A DNA stretch of 64,000 nucleotides from Actinoplanes sichuanensis (lineage in GTDB: Bacteria > Actinomycetota > Actinomycetes > Mycobacteriales > Micromonosporaceae), in assembly GCF_033097365.1 (NCBI RefSeq), contig NZ_AP028461.1, positions 4,278,001-4,342,000 on the forward strand, written 5' to 3'. The first letter of the stretch is position 1, and the number at the start of each line of letters is the position of its first letter. Both the position numbers and the translations under genes were made by a program. This document shows positions 42,671-50,321 of this stretch, piece by piece. The notes below the pieces were generated by a model. It was not told where the DNA came from, did not search any database, and saw only the letters and a program-made list of their open reading frames with translations.

Positions 42671-43669
42671 TCACCGGCGCAGCGCGGTGTCCAGCAGCAC
42701 GGTCAGCAGTCCGGTGAAGGACAGACCGGTGGCTGCCCAGATCCGTGGCACCGGTGACCTGGCGGTCAGGTCCGGTACGGTGCTCACCCCGTGCAGTACC
42801 GGCGCCGTGTCCTCGTCGGCGAAGAAGTCGACGCAGGCCTGTCCCCGGCAGTCCAGCGCCCGGTACGCGTGCACCGCCTGCGCCCGCAGCAGCTCGTCCA
42901 GGGTGGGATCCAGGCGCGCCGGTACCCGCAGGACGGTGTCGCGGTCGCCGTAGCGGGCCAGATGGTCGAAGAACGCACGGCGCTGCGGCAGGACGATCTC
43001 CAACGGCGGGCCCGCCACCACCCGGCCGTCGGGGTGGGCGAGAACGGCGACGCCGATCTCGCGACCGGTCACCTCGGGTTCCACCAGCACCTTGACGTCG
43101 CCGGCCCGCGCCAGCGCGACCGCCGGCGACAGATCCGGCCAGCAGGTCACACGCGAGACACCGATACCGCAGCCACCGCGGGCCGGTTTGACGAACGACG
43201 GCAGACCCAGCCGGTCGCGGTCGGCCTCGGACAGGTGGTCGCGCTCGCCGAGCACGACGGTGTCGGTGACGGTCAGCCCGGCGGCCGCCAGCAGCCGGCG
43301 GGTCACCTCCTTGTCCAGGGCGGCGGCGGTCGACAGCACACCGCTGCCGACGTACGGCACACCGATCAGCTCCAGCAGAGCCTGTACGGTGCCGTCCCCG
43401 CCGCAGCGGCCGTGCATCACCGGGAACGCGACGTCGCAGCTGCGCAGCACGTTCTGCGCGTGCGTCAGCCCGCCGAGCGCGCAGTCGACGGTTCCGGGCA
43501 GCGGCTGACCGTCGACCAGCCACTGCCCGGTCCTGGTCACGTAGATCCCCACCGGGTCGAACCGGTCGCGGTCCAGATGCCGAAGGACCGCGGCAGCCGA
43601 GGCTCGGGAGATGTCGTGCTCCTGGCCGCACCCGCCGTACAGCACGGCCACCTTCGCCTTGCGTGCCAT
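42671..43669 (-). CDS. D-Ala-D-Ala-ligase-like ATP-grasp protein with altered metal site
   Basis: 332 residues with Ddl landmarks: VLYGGCGQEHDIS near the N-terminus, PVMHGRCGGDGT (~83-94), GSGVLSTAAALDKEVTRRLL, FVKPARGGCGIGVSRV (ATP-binding loop) and VDFFADED (Asp281). The usual 'EVNTxPGxT' metal/ATP motif reads GVSTVPDLT (294-302), so the Glu and Asn metal ligands are Gly294 and Ser296. It may be a pseudo-ligase or couple other amino acids in the cluster. A housekeeping role in the cell wall is unlikely. ATG 43669 has GGAGG at 6 nt. A hairpin separates it from the upstream oxidase gene. Confidence 0.85.
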   Translation of the reverse strand: MARKAKVAVLYGGCGQEHDISRASAAAVLRHLDRDRFDPVGIYVTRTGQWLVDGQPLPGTVDCALGGLTHAQNVLRSCDVAFPVMHGRCGGDGTVQALLELIGVPYVGSGVLSTAAALDKEVTRRLLAAAGLTVTDTVVLGERDHLSEADRDRLGLPSFVKPARGGCGIGVSRVTCWPDLSPAVALARAGDVKVLVEPEVTGREIGVAVLAHPDGRVVAGPPLEIVLPQRRAFFDHLARYGDRDTVLRVPARLDPTLDELLRAQAVHAYRALDCRGQACVDFFADEDTAPVLHGVSTVPDLTARSPVPRIWAATGLSFTGLLTVLLDTALRR

Positions 43670-43687
43670 CGGGTCCTCCGTGAGAAA

Positions 43688-43732
43688 CCGTCACGGCCCG
43701 GCCGGTGGGGCAGGTCGGCCGGGCCGTGACGG
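43688..43732. terminator. Hairpin terminator after the Tat-type FAD oxidase gene
   Basis: Perfect 17-bp stem (arms 43688-43704 and 43716-43732, sequence CCGTCACGGCCCGGCCG and its complement) with an 11-nt loop. It lies 8 bp beyond the stop of the minus-strand gene at 43740. Confidence 0.75.
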
Positions 43733-43739
43733 TGGCCGG

Positions 43740-45233
43740 TCAGGCGGGCGGGATGTTGTGGTTCAGACGGAACAGGTTGTACGGGTCGACCCGGCGCTTG
43801 AGTCTGCGCAGCCGGCGGTAGACGTGATCCGGGTAGGCGTGCGAGACCGCCCGGGTGGAGGCCTCGTCGACGCTCATGAAGTTGAGATAACTGCCACCGG
43901 TGCTCCACGGCCGCATCAGCCGGACCACCCGGTCCAGCGCCGCACGCAACGCGGGCACCTCGGCCGGGCCGGTCACACCGGCGCCGAACAACGTGAACCC
44001 GGCGTCGCGGTGGGCGACGGCACTGGCATGACGCGGCTGCCGGGCCAGCGCCCCGCCGAGGTGGCGGACCTCGACCATCGTGATCGGGTACGGCGCACCC
44101 GGTCCCGCGGCAGCGACCAGTGCCTCCACCGCGTCCCCGGTGAGCTCGGAGAGCAGCGCGGTCCGCTCGTACGCCGGCACCGGTCCCGCCGGGTCGCTGT
44201 GGATCGCGGGGAAGGCCGAGTACGGCTGCTGCGTGACCATGTCCAGCAGCGGTGTGGCGATCGCCCGCAGCGGCCGGACCAGTGCCTCACCGGTGTCCTG
44301 CCGGCCGGTCCAGCAGATGCGCAGGCTGACGATCGCCTTGCCGCGCAGTGGCGGCGGTGAGGACGGATCGTCCGGGATGTTCATCAGCGCCACCGACGAC
44401 GACATGGCCTCCGGCACGGTCCGCACCCAGCGCCGGTAGGCGTGCAACAGCCGCTGCGCGTCCTTGCCGTCGAAGATGATCGCGCCGCCGTAGAACGTCG
44501 AGACCGGGAACAGGTCGAACTCGATCCCGGTGACCAGGCCGAAGTTGCTCTTTCCACCGCGGACACCGAAGAACAGCTCGGGGTCGTTCGCGCCGGTGAC
44601 GGTGCGCAGCCGGCCGTCCGCAGTCACCAGGTCGATGCTGCGCACGTGGTCGGCGGCGTACCCGTACCGGCGGCCGAGAGTGGGACTGAGCCCGCCGCCG
44701 AGGGTGTAGCCCACCACGCCGACGGTCGGGGTGGAGCCGTTGAGCCCGGTCAGTCCCTGGGGCAGGGACCGGTCGAGAACGTGGGTCCACAGTGCGCCCG
44801 CCTCGACGCGTGCGGTGCGCCGCCGGGCGTCGACGGTGACCTCACGCATGTTCTTCGTGCTGACCAGGATCGCGTCGCGGCCGATCGGCACCGACGGCTG
44901 GTGGCCGGTGGCGAGCACCGCGATCGGCGCCCGCCGCTGGGCGGCCAGCCGCACCGCGAGTTGCACGTCGCGGGCGTTCTCCGCCGCGATGACCAGGCCG
45001 GGGGCCGGGGTCTGGACCAGGTTGAAGCCGGCGACCGCCGCGTCATAGCCGGGCCGGCCGGGCAGCAGCGCCCGGCCCTTGAGGCCGGCCGGGGCGCACA
45101 ACGGGCCGGGTCCGCCGGCCTGCGCCGGCTCGCCGGTGGTCAGGACGCCACCCAGCACGGCGGTGGCGCCGGCGGCGGCGCCGAGGCCGAGTACGTGACG
45201 CCGGTCGACGCCGATCGAGTCTTGCTCGGTCAT
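43740..45233 (-). CDS. Tat-exported FAD-linked oxidase (PCMH/BBE-like), copy 3
   Basis: 497 residues. A twin-arginine signal, DRRHVLGLGAAAGATAVLGG, lies at residues ~10-30. The PCMH domain has AVLATGHQPS, with the flavin-linking His111, and GVVGYTLGGGLSPTLGRRYGYAADHVRS. The C-terminal BBE motif is RVDPYNLFRLNHNIP. It folds with FAD in the cytoplasm and is exported, unlike copies 1 and 2, so it may perform a late step outside the membrane. ATG 45233 has GGAG at 5 nt; the frame is open to 45356. It is divergent from the membrane acyltransferase gene. Confidence 0.9.
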   Translation of the reverse strand: MTEQDSIGVDRRHVLGLGAAAGATAVLGGVLTTGEPAQAGGPGPLCAPAGLKGRALLPGRPGYDAAVAGFNLVQTPAPGLVIAAENARDVQLAVRLAAQRRAPIAVLATGHQPSVPIGRDAILVSTKNMREVTVDARRRTARVEAGALWTHVLDRSLPQGLTGLNGSTPTVGVVGYTLGGGLSPTLGRRYGYAADHVRSIDLVTADGRLRTVTGANDPELFFGVRGGKSNFGLVTGIEFDLFPVSTFYGGAIIFDGKDAQRLLHAYRRWVRTVPEAMSSSVALMNIPDDPSSPPPLRGKAIVSLRICWTGRQDTGEALVRPLRAIATPLLDMVTQQPYSAFPAIHSDPAGPVPAYERTALLSELTGDAVEALVAAAGPGAPYPITMVEVRHLGGALARQPRHASAVAHRDAGFTLFGAGVTGPAEVPALRAALDRVVRLMRPWSTGGSYLNFMSVDEASTRAVSHAYPDHVYRRLRRLKRRVDPYNLFRLNHNIPPA

Positions 45234-45274
45234 GGTGCTCCGTTCGCTCGGATGTCCGCACCAGGACACCGGCC

Positions 45275-45288
45275 GGATGTCGACATCC
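45275..45288. promoter_or_regulatory. Perfect palindrome in a divergent promoter
   Basis: GGATGTCGACATCC, a perfect 14-bp palindrome between the Tat oxidase gene (45233, minus) and the acyltransferase-3 gene (45415, plus). A related half-site, CGGATGTCCG, lies at 45249-45258. A likely operator for one or both genes. Confidence 0.5.
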
Positions 45289-45414
45289 GATCGCCGCCGG
45301 ATCGACGGCCGCGGCGAAACGCGCGGTGGACACGAAGTGGCCTTCCGGATGAACAACGGCCTTGCCGATGATCCCGGCTCGTTCCCACCTACCGATTACG
45401 TGGAGTGATGTGAC

Positions 45415-46623
45415 GTGCCTCGCAGCATCCGACCGGCAGTGGCCGGACGCCGGCAGTGGATCGACGTCGCCAAAGGTGTGTGCATCCTGCTGGTGGTGCT
45501 GTGGCACGTCATCATGAAGCACTACCTGCAGGTCGGCTGGCGGCTGCCGGTGCCGCTGCCGGGCGTGTGGGGAACGTTCGGCGAACAGCTTCTGCCGCTG
45601 CGCATGCCGGTCTTCTTCACCATCTCCGGCATGCTGGCGGCCGGTGCGGTCACCCGCAGCTGGGCGCAGACCCGGCGTAGCCGGATCACGAAGTTCCTCT
45701 ACCTGTACGCGCTGTGGTTCGCCGTGCACACCGCGGTGCTGTGGAATCTGCCGGGCTTCGACACGCTGGCGGCACGCAGTGTCGCGGACATCGCCGAGCA
45801 GCTGACCGTCACGCCGACGAACCTGTGGTACCTGATGGCGCTGGCCGTCTACTTCACCATCGCCCGTTCGACCCGGGCGCTGCCCGCGGTGGTGGTGCTG
45901 ATGCCCGCGTTCGTGTTGTCCGCGGTCGCCGCCTCCGGGATGCTCGCGGCACCCGGCAACCGCGGCCAGCTCTACCAGAACCTGCTGTTCTTCCTGGCCG
46001 GGGTACGGCTCAAGCCGTGGATCGACCGGTGGGCACAGACGGCAACCCTGCGCACCTTCGGTGTCTGCGTCGCCGCGTACCTGGTGACGGTGGCGGTGAT
46101 GCGCGTGGCGGGCGCGCAACGCTGGCCGGGCGTCTGGCCGTTGATCAGCGGCCTGGCCGTGGCCGCCGGTGTCGCCGGCGCCACACAGCTGGTCCGGCTG
46201 CGGCGGCTGAGCAACGCCCTGGCCGGGCTGGGGCGCAACACCCTGCCGATCTACGTCATCCACATGCCGTTGCTGGCGATCATCGACGCCGTGCTGCGCG
46301 ACGTGTTCTCCGGTGCCGGCCCGGCGGCGCAGCTCGTGCTCGCCGCGGTCCTGCCGGTGGCGTTGACCGCGTTGCTGGTACTGGTCTGTGTGCGGCTGCA
46401 CCGGTGGGCGCCGGCCGTCGGCGGCGCCTGGCTGTTCACCCTGCCGCAGCGCAGGGTCCCGGTCGCCGTCCACGAGCAGCCGACCGTGGAGCTTCCGGTC
46501 CTGCGGCCGGGACAGGACACGCTGCCGACGATGCAACTGCCGATACTCAGGTCAGCTCACGACGCCACAGTAGATCTGCGAGCACCCGGACCCCGCGGGT
46601 CAGATGACGGCGGTAGGTACTGA
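45415..46623 (+). CDS. Acyltransferase-3-family membrane protein
   Basis: 402 residues with about ten membrane helices. The opening RQWIDVAKGVCILLVVLWHVIMKHYL has the Acyl_transf_3 hallmark pattern including the catalytic His. MPVFFTISGMLAAG and, late, LGRNTLPIYVIHMPLLAI are further family marks. It should O-acylate a sugar or metabolite at the membrane. The C-terminal ~70 residues are cytoplasmic, with repeats of QPTVELPVL/DTLPTMQLPIL type. GTG 45415 has a distant GGAG (11 nt). The last 77 bp overlap the convergent ATPase-HTH gene. Confidence 0.88.
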   Translation: MPRSIRPAVAGRRQWIDVAKGVCILLVVLWHVIMKHYLQVGWRLPVPLPGVWGTFGEQLLPLRMPVFFTISGMLAAGAVTRSWAQTRRSRITKFLYLYALWFAVHTAVLWNLPGFDTLAARSVADIAEQLTVTPTNLWYLMALAVYFTIARSTRALPAVVVLMPAFVLSAVAASGMLAAPGNRGQLYQNLLFFLAGVRLKPWIDRWAQTATLRTFGVCVAAYLVTVAVMRVAGAQRWPGVWPLISGLAVAAGVAGATQLVRLRRLSNALAGLGRNTLPIYVIHMPLLAIIDAVLRDVFSGAGPAAQLVLAAVLPVALTALLVLVCVRLHRWAPAVGGAWLFTLPQRRVPVAVHEQPTVELPVLRPGQDTLPTMQLPILRSAHDATVDLRAPGPRGSDDGGRY

Positions 46624-47911
46624 ACGGCAACCCCAGCCGCTGGGCCGCCGCGTCCTGCGTGGGTGCGGTGCCCAGATACGTGGCCGTCAGCGCACGGTGC
46701 GCCTTACCTTCCCTGGGGTCCTCTCCCATGGCGTCCACCGCCGCACGCAGCACCGCCCGCAACGCCTGCCCCGGATCGGTGTGCTCGGCTGCGGCCAGCA
46801 CCATCCGGCTCTGCGCCAGCGGGTTACCGGCGAGCAGGTCGGGACGCCGGTACTCGCGCAGAGCGTCGCGGACCGCCGCGTCGAAAGCCGTCCTGGTCAA
46901 CGGCCGGGCGGCACCGCAGCGGCCGACGAGATCCCGCACCGCGTACGCCCTGGCCGGATCCCGCCAGTGCAGGTCGGTGCGCATCGCCCGGCGCAGGTAG
47001 GGCCGCAGGCGCACACCGACGTCGTCGCCGACGGTCCACGGCTGGTCGAGCAGCCAGTGCAGCAGAGCAACCGGATCGGCCTGCGGCACACCGGCATGCA
47101 GCATCCGCTCGGTGGCCGGGTCGGCATACGCGCACAGCTCCACCGCGCGGCGGTGCTCCACCGTCGGCAGGTCGTCCAGCAGCCGCCGGATCACCGCCCG
47201 GGCGCCGGTGAGGCGTACCTCGTCATCGGTGTGACCGGCGGCCACCGCCGCCGCAGCCGTGCTCAGCAGCAGCGGATGACCACCTGACAGCTCGCACAGC
47301 AGTAGGCGGCGAGCGGCGGGCACCGCCTCGTGATCGAGCCAGGCCCCGGTCTCGGCGGTGTCGAACTCGACGACCTCACGAATGCGCACCACGTCGCGCC
47401 AGCCCGGATCGGCGGTCCAGGCGACGTCCGGAGCGCCCCGGCCGGCGAGCATCACGACGGTGCCCAGGGGCAGGCCGGGAAAGAAGTCCTCACGCAACCA
47501 CACCTCAGCCGTCCGCCACTGCTCGAAGTCGTCGAACAACAGCACCGGCGCGCTCGCGCCGGCCGGGATCAGCGGCTGGGCGGCCAGCACCGCGGCGACG
47601 ATCCCCGCCGGATCGCAGCGGTCCATCCGCAGGACCACCCGCCCCTCGGCCTCGGCCTCGGCCGCGCACCGCCGCAGTACCGTCGACTTCCCGACGCCGG
47701 CGGTCCCGTGCAGATACAGCACCGTGCACCGCGCCACGTCGCCCAAGGCGGTCCGGAACAGCGCCATCTCAGCGTCGCGTCCGACGAAGGCCCTGCGCCG
47801 TCCGGCCCGCAGAACCTCGGACAGCCGCGGCACCTCGTCGACAGGCGTGTCCCCGGCACGGACGAGTCCGGCACCGCCGGTCCGCAGGTCGGCCGGCTCG
47901 ATGTCGCGCAT
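46547..47911 (-). CDS. AAA/STAND-type ATPase with C-terminal helix-turn-helix
   Basis: 454 residues. RRAFVGRDAEMALFRTAL leads into the P-loop HGTAGVGKSTVLRR (~70), Walker B PVLLFDDFEQW and sensor VVMLAGRG. After a helical region the last ~60 residues form a helix-turn-helix (APTQDAAAQRLGLPFSTYRRHLTRGVRVLADLLWRREL). The layout suggests a MalT/LAL-like ATP-dependent regulator without TPRs. ATG 47911 has GGAGGAG at 5 nt; ATG 47926 is less likely. It is divergent from the P450 gene at 48186 and may activate it. Its 3' end overlaps the acyltransferase gene by 77 bp, tail to tail. Confidence 0.8.
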   Translation of the reverse strand: MRDIEPADLRTGGAGLVRAGDTPVDEVPRLSEVLRAGRRRAFVGRDAEMALFRTALGDVARCTVLYLHGTAGVGKSTVLRRCAAEAEAEGRVVLRMDRCDPAGIVAAVLAAQPLIPAGASAPVLLFDDFEQWRTAEVWLREDFFPGLPLGTVVMLAGRGAPDVAWTADPGWRDVVRIREVVEFDTAETGAWLDHEAVPAARRLLLCELSGGHPLLLSTAAAAVAAGHTDDEVRLTGARAVIRRLLDDLPTVEHRRAVELCAYADPATERMLHAGVPQADPVALLHWLLDQPWTVGDDVGVRLRPYLRRAMRTDLHWRDPARAYAVRDLVGRCGAARPLTRTAFDAAVRDALREYRRPDLLAGNPLAQSRMVLAAAEHTDPGQALRAVLRAAVDAMGEDPREGKAHRALTATYLGTAPTQDAAAQRLGLPFSTYRRHLTRGVRVLADLLWRRELT

Positions 47912-48185
47912 GGTCTCCTCCAGCAAGCGGGTGATGTCGCGGGAGTCCGGCCGTCAGGTCGAGGACTCCACCGCGCCGGCAGCCGCCGCGCGGGCCGAGG
48001 GGGTCTCGGGCGCTGGATCCGGGCCGGTCAGGACGCGACCATACCCGCACGTGATCGACCGGGCCACGAATGAACAGGGATTGACCGTCCACCTGAGCAG
48101 CGGATCGAGCCGGGACGCCGCGGTACCCGAGAGTCGTCCACTTGTCGTCGACCGCAAGTTGATCCCCGCCGGTTTGGCTGGGACG

Positions 48186-49616
48186 GTGTTAGCACAGGAC
48201 GCACTGACCATCCGTGACCTACCGGGCCCACCGAGCCTGCCGGTTTTCGGCAACAAACTCGCTCTGGCCGGCGCCGGCGGTCCGAACCGGGCCCTGCAGA
48301 AGTGGAACGACCGTTACGGATCCACCTACCGGCTCCGGCTGCCCGCACCGGCCGTGGTCACCTCCGACCCCTTCCTGGTCAACGCGGTACTCAGGCAACG
48401 ACCCGAGACGTTCCGGCGCAGCCCTCGCGTCACCTCGACCCTGCGTGAACTCGGTGTCCACGGCGTCTTCACCGCCGAGGACGACGAATGGCAGCGGCTG
48501 CGCGCCATCGCCACCCGCAGCCTCAACGCCGCCCACCTCAGCGCCTACTTCGGCACCCTCACCCGCTGCGCCGAGCGCCTGCGGCGCAAATGGCACGCCG
48601 CCGCGGCGGCCGGTGACCGCATCGACGTGCTCGACGAGATGATGCGATACACCCTGGACGTGACCGTCGGCCTGGCCGCCGGCGTCGACCTGAACGCGGT
48701 GGAGAACCACGGCGCCGGCCTGTCGCAGCGGCTACCCGAACTGTTCCCGGAGATCGGCCGGCGCCTGTACGCGCCGATCCCCTACTGGCGGTTCGTGCCC
48801 AGCGCCCGCCGCCGGCGGCTCACCAGGACGATGGACGAGCTCAGCGGCATCATCGGACGGCACTTCGAACAGGCCAAAGCCCGCGTCGCCGGCGGGGCCG
48901 CCCCGTCCAACTTCCTGGAGGCCCTCGCCGTCCCGGCCGACGGCGAGCCGGAACTGACCCACACCGAACTGGTCGGCAACGTCCTGACGATGCTGCTCGC
49001 CGGCGAGGACACCACCTCCGCGACAGCCGCCTGGACGCTGCACTACCTGGCCAACGACCCGCAGATGCTGCATCGGGTACGTGCCGAGGCGGACAACGTC
49101 CTCGGCGACCGGTACGTCGTCGACAGCCCTGCCACCCTGCGCAACCTGGAACTCGCCGGGGCCGCCGTCCGCGAGGCGATCCGGATGCGACCGGTGGCGC
49201 CGTACCTGGCGATGCAGGCCAAACACGACGTCCTGCTCGCCGGCCGGGACAACAGTCTGGTCATCGATGCCGGAACCATCGTGTTCACACTGATCAGCCG
49301 GGGCGCGCACCACGACGAGGCGCGGTTCCCCGAACCGGATCGGTTCCGCCCCGAGCGGTGGCTCGGCGCCGGCCCGGCGGCCGACAGCGTCACCGCCCCG
49401 TTCCTGCCGTTCGGCGGCGGACCGCGTTTCTGCCCCGGCCGCAACCTCGCCCTGGTCGAGACCACGCTGGTGACCTCGATGCTGTGCCGCGACTTCGATC
49501 TCGAACCCGACACCGGCGCCGGTCCCGTCGGTGAGCGGACGGCGTTCAGTGTCTTCCCCACCAATCTGCATGTCCGTGCACGGCTCCCCGAGCCGGTGCG
49601 CCCTCACCGCCTCTGA
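48186..49616 (+). CDS. Cytochrome P450 (second in the locus)
   Basis: About 476 residues. The opening is LTIRDLPGPPSLPVFGN, with the Pro-rich hinge; the I-helix is LAGEDTTSATAAW; ExxR is REAIR; the meander is RFPEPDRFRPERW; the heme loop is FGGGPRFCPGRN. The Pro-rich start and length suggest the CYP102/CYP4-like bacterial class. The start is uncertain. GTG 48186 leaves ~14 residues before the hinge, as is usual, but lacks a ribosome site. GTG 48051 would add 45 residues. It is followed by DUF998, adenylation and hydrolase genes with short gaps or overlaps, so it heads an operon of four or more genes. Confidence 0.9.
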   Translation: MLAQDALTIRDLPGPPSLPVFGNKLALAGAGGPNRALQKWNDRYGSTYRLRLPAPAVVTSDPFLVNAVLRQRPETFRRSPRVTSTLRELGVHGVFTAEDDEWQRLRAIATRSLNAAHLSAYFGTLTRCAERLRRKWHAAAAAGDRIDVLDEMMRYTLDVTVGLAAGVDLNAVENHGAGLSQRLPELFPEIGRRLYAPIPYWRFVPSARRRRLTRTMDELSGIIGRHFEQAKARVAGGAAPSNFLEALAVPADGEPELTHTELVGNVLTMLLAGEDTTSATAAWTLHYLANDPQMLHRVRAEADNVLGDRYVVDSPATLRNLELAGAAVREAIRMRPVAPYLAMQAKHDVLLAGRDNSLVIDAGTIVFTLISRGAHHDEARFPEPDRFRPERWLGAGPAADSVTAPFLPFGGGPRFCPGRNLALVETTLVTSMLCRDFDLEPDTGAGPVGERTAFSVFPTNLHVRARLPEPVRPHRL

Positions 49617-49628
49617 CCGGAGACGACG

Positions 49629-50321
49629 GTGTTCCGAGTCGCTGAGCGCTACCTCGTACCGCTGACACTGTCGGCGCTGCCGGCGCTGTGCCTGGCCGTC
49701 GTCGTCGCGGGGCTGGTGCAGCCCGCCTGCTTCGACTGGGTCGAACGCTCGGTCAGCGCCATGGCCGCCCTCGACGCCGAGCACCGCTACCTGACCACCG
49801 CCGCGATGGCCGGATCGGGTGTCGTCCACCTGATCGCCGCCCTCGGGCTGACCGCAGCGGCCGTCTCCGGCCGTGTCCTGCTCGCCGCCGCAGGATTCTT
49901 CCTGCTGCTCGCCGCCGGATTCCCGCTGCCCGCGGGCGGCGCCTGGTCGATCGCGCACGCTGTCTTCGCCGGGCTCGCCGCCGTCGCCCTGGCCGCCTGG
50001 CCGGCGGTGGCGGGACGCTGCCACCCGTTCGCCGCCCCGGCCGGCCCGGCGGTGGCCCTCGTGTTGTTCGCCCTGCTCGGCTGGTACCTGACCGAGGTCG
50101 CCGTCGGCGGCGCCCTCGGCGGGTTCGCCGAACGGGCGGCGCTGACCGCCGAATTCGTCTGGCTGGCGGTGGTGGTCCGGGCCCAGGCCCGCACCCGTGT
50201 CCCGCCGGCCCCGCTCCCGCCCCCGATCCCGCTCCCGCTCCCGCTCCCGCTCCCGCTCCAGACAGGAACGACCATGAACGTACGCACACCGGCCGCCACC
50301 GCACCCGAGCGTGGGCGATGA
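49629..50321 (+). CDS. DUF998-like membrane protein with Pro-Leu repeat tail
   Basis: 230 residues. Six membrane segments, with FDWVERSVSAMAALDAEHRYLTTAAMAGSG near the start, resembling the DUF998 family of unknown function. The C-terminus becomes PPIPLPLPLPLPLPL, encoded by five exact CCCGCT units (50228-50257), then a short tail. The repeat is slippage-prone, and the natural C-terminus may be earlier. GTG 49629 has GGAG at 7 nt and lies 12 bp after the P450. Its stop overlaps the adenylating enzyme's ATG (ATGA). Confidence 0.75.
   Translation: MFRVAERYLVPLTLSALPALCLAVVVAGLVQPACFDWVERSVSAMAALDAEHRYLTTAAMAGSGVVHLIAALGLTAAAVSGRVLLAAAGFFLLLAAGFPLPAGGAWSIAHAVFAGLAAVALAAWPAVAGRCHPFAAPAGPAVALVLFALLGWYLTEVAVGGALGGFAERAALTAEFVWLAVVVRAQARTRVPPAPLPPPIPLPLPLPLPLQTGTTMNVRTPAATAPERGR
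50228..50257 (+). repeat. Tandem hexanucleotide repeat (CCCGCT)5
   Basis: Five perfect in-frame units encode Pro-Leu pairs at the end of the DUF998-like gene; imperfect units precede them. Copy-number changes would keep the frame. Confidence 0.85.
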
